64,000 nucleotides of DNA from Candidatus Thiodiazotropha sp. GTDB lineage: Bacteria > Pseudomonadota > Gammaproteobacteria > Chromatiales > Chromatiaceae. Location of the stretch: contig JAIVEQ010000003.1 in assembly GCA_023838465.1 (NCBI GenBank), positions 1 to 64,000 of the forward strand. The letters are read 5' to 3'. Position 1 is the stretch's first letter, and each line of letters begins with the position of its first letter. A program made the position numbers and the translations under genes. This document shows, one piece after another, positions 62,689-64,000 of this stretch. The notes beneath the pieces were generated by a model. The model saw nothing but the letters and a program-made list of their open reading frames with translations, had not been told where the DNA came from and did not search any database.

Positions 62689-63875
62689 ACGGCAACAGAT
62701 TCCGTCGCCTCAAACCACATCAACGTCTCACCATCCACCCCAATACTACGTGTCCTGCCACTGGTCTTAGCGGTATACATACGGTGATCGGCCAGTTCGA
62801 CCTGTGTTTTCCAGTCACTGAGCTTATCTTGCTGGACTTCTGCGACACCGATACTGGCGGTGACAGGATTGCCATCAGGGCGTAACCCGACGCCTGCTTG
62901 CATAATTCGCTCAATAACGTCGTTCGCCTCCTTGGCACTGGCCGTTGGGAGGATGACGATAAACTCCTCACCACCCCAGCGGATAACACTATCCCCTTTT
63001 CGTACCATGTCACGAATCTGTTTTGCTGCCATTTTCAATACCTTGTCACCTATATCATGACCATAGGTATCATTGATGGTTTTGAAGTTACCCAGATCAA
63101 AATAGAGGATGGATAGAGGCTTTTCACTCATTAACGCAAGACGAAACTGCAGTTCGAGAATCTCGATACCGGCACGGCGTGACAACATGCCTGTCAACAC
63201 ATCGTAGCTGGCATGACTCACTTGAGAGAGCATGTAACGCAATTGGGTAAGTGAAGCAAACAGGGCAACACCCAGTAGTAATTCCAATAGCCAGACAGTG
63301 GAAACCGCCTGAGCTATCTCAGCAGTCGTTTGCGGATAGGCGGAAAAAACAGCCGCCAAAAAAATCGGTAATGCGTAACTAATAAACTCCAACAAGGTCA
63401 AGGGAAACAGGGTCAACCCAGCCACCATCACAAAGGGTAACAGGGCATACAGCTCGGCGATAATCTGTTCTGTGCCATTGAGCTGATAGGCTTGGATCCA
63501 GTGGTCAGATGCGAGATGAAACAGTGGTGTTACGGCCAACATAGCAGCAAGTAGTATGCGCGCCCGACTAAGATTGGGATTGCTGTGCGATTGCCAAGCA
63601 ATAACAGCAAAGGCTGCACCGGAGAACAGCCGGATCAGTAGGAGTTCTGTCCAGAGATCCCGTGGCAGAAAGAGGATGTCGACAACAGACCATATTGGCA
63701 CCAACACGGCAAAGGTGGCACTAAAGAAAAAAACCCGGCTCTGCATAATTGCCGCGCGATGACGAGAGATAGGCATTCCATGCTTTTTAGTGGAGAAAAG
63801 CTCGTAGAGCTGATCTGCTGTGTGAATACCCAGTGACTCAATCAACGATATATACATTTTTGTTAAATACTTCAT
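62685..63875 (-). CDS. Membrane diguanylate cyclase (GGDEF)
   Basis: A 396-aa c-di-GMP synthase with about six hydrophobic helices (residues 45-210) and a C-terminal GGDEF domain. The active site is GGEEF (RWGGEEFIVILP), preceded by the substrate-binding YFDLGNFKTINDTYGHDIGD, and an inhibitory I-site RKGD lies five residues upstream of GGEEF. It should therefore be active and product-inhibited. It converges on the adaptor gene with a 4-nt overlap of the stops. Confidence 0.92.
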   Translation of the reverse strand: MKYLTKMYISLIESLGIHTADQLYELFSTKKHGMPISRHRAAIMQSRVFFFSATFAVLVPIWSVVDILFLPRDLWTELLLIRLFSGAAFAVIAWQSHSNPNLSRARILLAAMLAVTPLFHLASDHWIQAYQLNGTEQIIAELYALLPFVMVAGLTLFPLTLLEFISYALPIFLAAVFSAYPQTTAEIAQAVSTVWLLELLLGVALFASLTQLRYMLSQVSHASYDVLTGMLSRRAGIEILELQFRLALMSEKPLSILYFDLGNFKTINDTYGHDIGDKVLKMAAKQIRDMVRKGDSVIRWGGEEFIVILPTASAKEANDVIERIMQAGVGLRPDGNPVTASIGVAEVQQDKLSDWKTQVELADHRMYTAKTSGRTRSIGVDGETLMWFEATESVAV

Positions 63876-63955
63876 TCCATTTACAATCCCACATCAATGT
63901 GGACGCTAATATAGCGCTCTAATCATATAAACCTTAACAGCAAACCTGGTAATAT

Positions 63956-63969
63956 TTGACGCAGGTCAA
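63956..63969. promoter_or_regulatory. FNR-type half-site palindrome
   Basis: TTGAC-GCAG-GTCAA, flanked by T and A to give TTTGACGCAGGTCAAA. The form is close to FNR/ANR boxes (TTGAT-N4-ATCAA). It lies about 80 nt upstream of the diguanylate cyclase start and could serve that gene or one beyond the right edge. The remaining bases to 64000 show no gene start. Confidence 0.4.
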
Positions 63970-64000
63970 ATAGCGCGTTAATGAGCTGATGGGACACCGC

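Overview
The window looks like chromosomal DNA of a free-living or symbiotic gammaproteobacterium with moderate GC content. The evidence is the YicC / RNase PH / RdgB housekeeping set, Rep helicase, a DUF2782 protein, a cytochrome c5-type protein, DctQM TRAP permeases and an encoded-CCA tRNA-Arg. A sulfur-oxidising Chromatiales-like host would fit, but that is inference and no marker gene here fixes the genus.

Layout. (1) 1-15.5 kb is ordinary core genome: yicC, a Hanks kinase/PP2C phosphatase pair, GlsB-type membrane protein, ypfJ-type protease, a HerA-like ATPase, rph, rdgB, dodecin, a BON-LysM protein, TRAP permeases, a LOG-family hydrolase, rep, a cytochrome and tRNA-Arg(CCG). (2) 16.1-51.3 kb is one long leftward gene cluster for an extracellular contractile injection system (eCIS, a headless phage-tail-like particle). 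In transcription order it holds a sigma-54 enhancer-binding regulator, a small winged-helix-like protein, a DUF4255 tail-terminator, a carboxypeptidase-regulatory-like protein, sheath 1, tube 1, sheath 2, tube 2, a tube/baseplate adaptor, a 64-aa protein, a split spike (gpD then gpV), an 832-aa protein with a membrane hairpin, gp25, a broken baseplate J gene, a 48-aa cysteine-rich protein, a gpI-type protein, two large proteins sharing an N-terminal domain, the tape-measure protein and the AAA ATPase. It ends with a cargo end: a coiled-coil protein, an OmpA-like cargo with an eCIS leader, a 1380-aa DUF4157 putative effector and a pseudokinase. (3) 51.4-64 kb is a patchier region with several damaged genes (a short-chain dehydrogenase, a cytochrome/barrel protein, an HlyD adaptor split by a 280-nt structured insertion), inverted-repeat elements, lipoproteins, an ABC exporter and a diguanylate cyclase.

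How the parts fit. Most eCIS genes overlap by 4-14 nt (ATGA/GTGA junctions), so they look translationally coupled and transcribed as one unit. A strong sigma-54 promoter (49643-49658) lies 27 nt before the first structural-cluster gene. Three copies of the palindrome CYGGG-N10-CCCRG lie upstream of it, and the regulator gene comes next. This gives a self-contained switch: the adjacent activator binds the three sites and fires the eCIS operon through RpoN. The promoter-distal end carries the likely payload.

The most notable items are the sigma-54 switch, the DUF4157 protein with a JAMM-like C-terminus, a second cargo sharing its leader but lacking the DUF4157 active site, the unannotated 48-aa cysteine-rich gene, the internal deletion and frameshift in baseplate J, and the 280-nt insertion in the HlyD gene. 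Frameshifts at several loci mean that either the locus is eroding or the assembly has small errors; raw reads would decide this.
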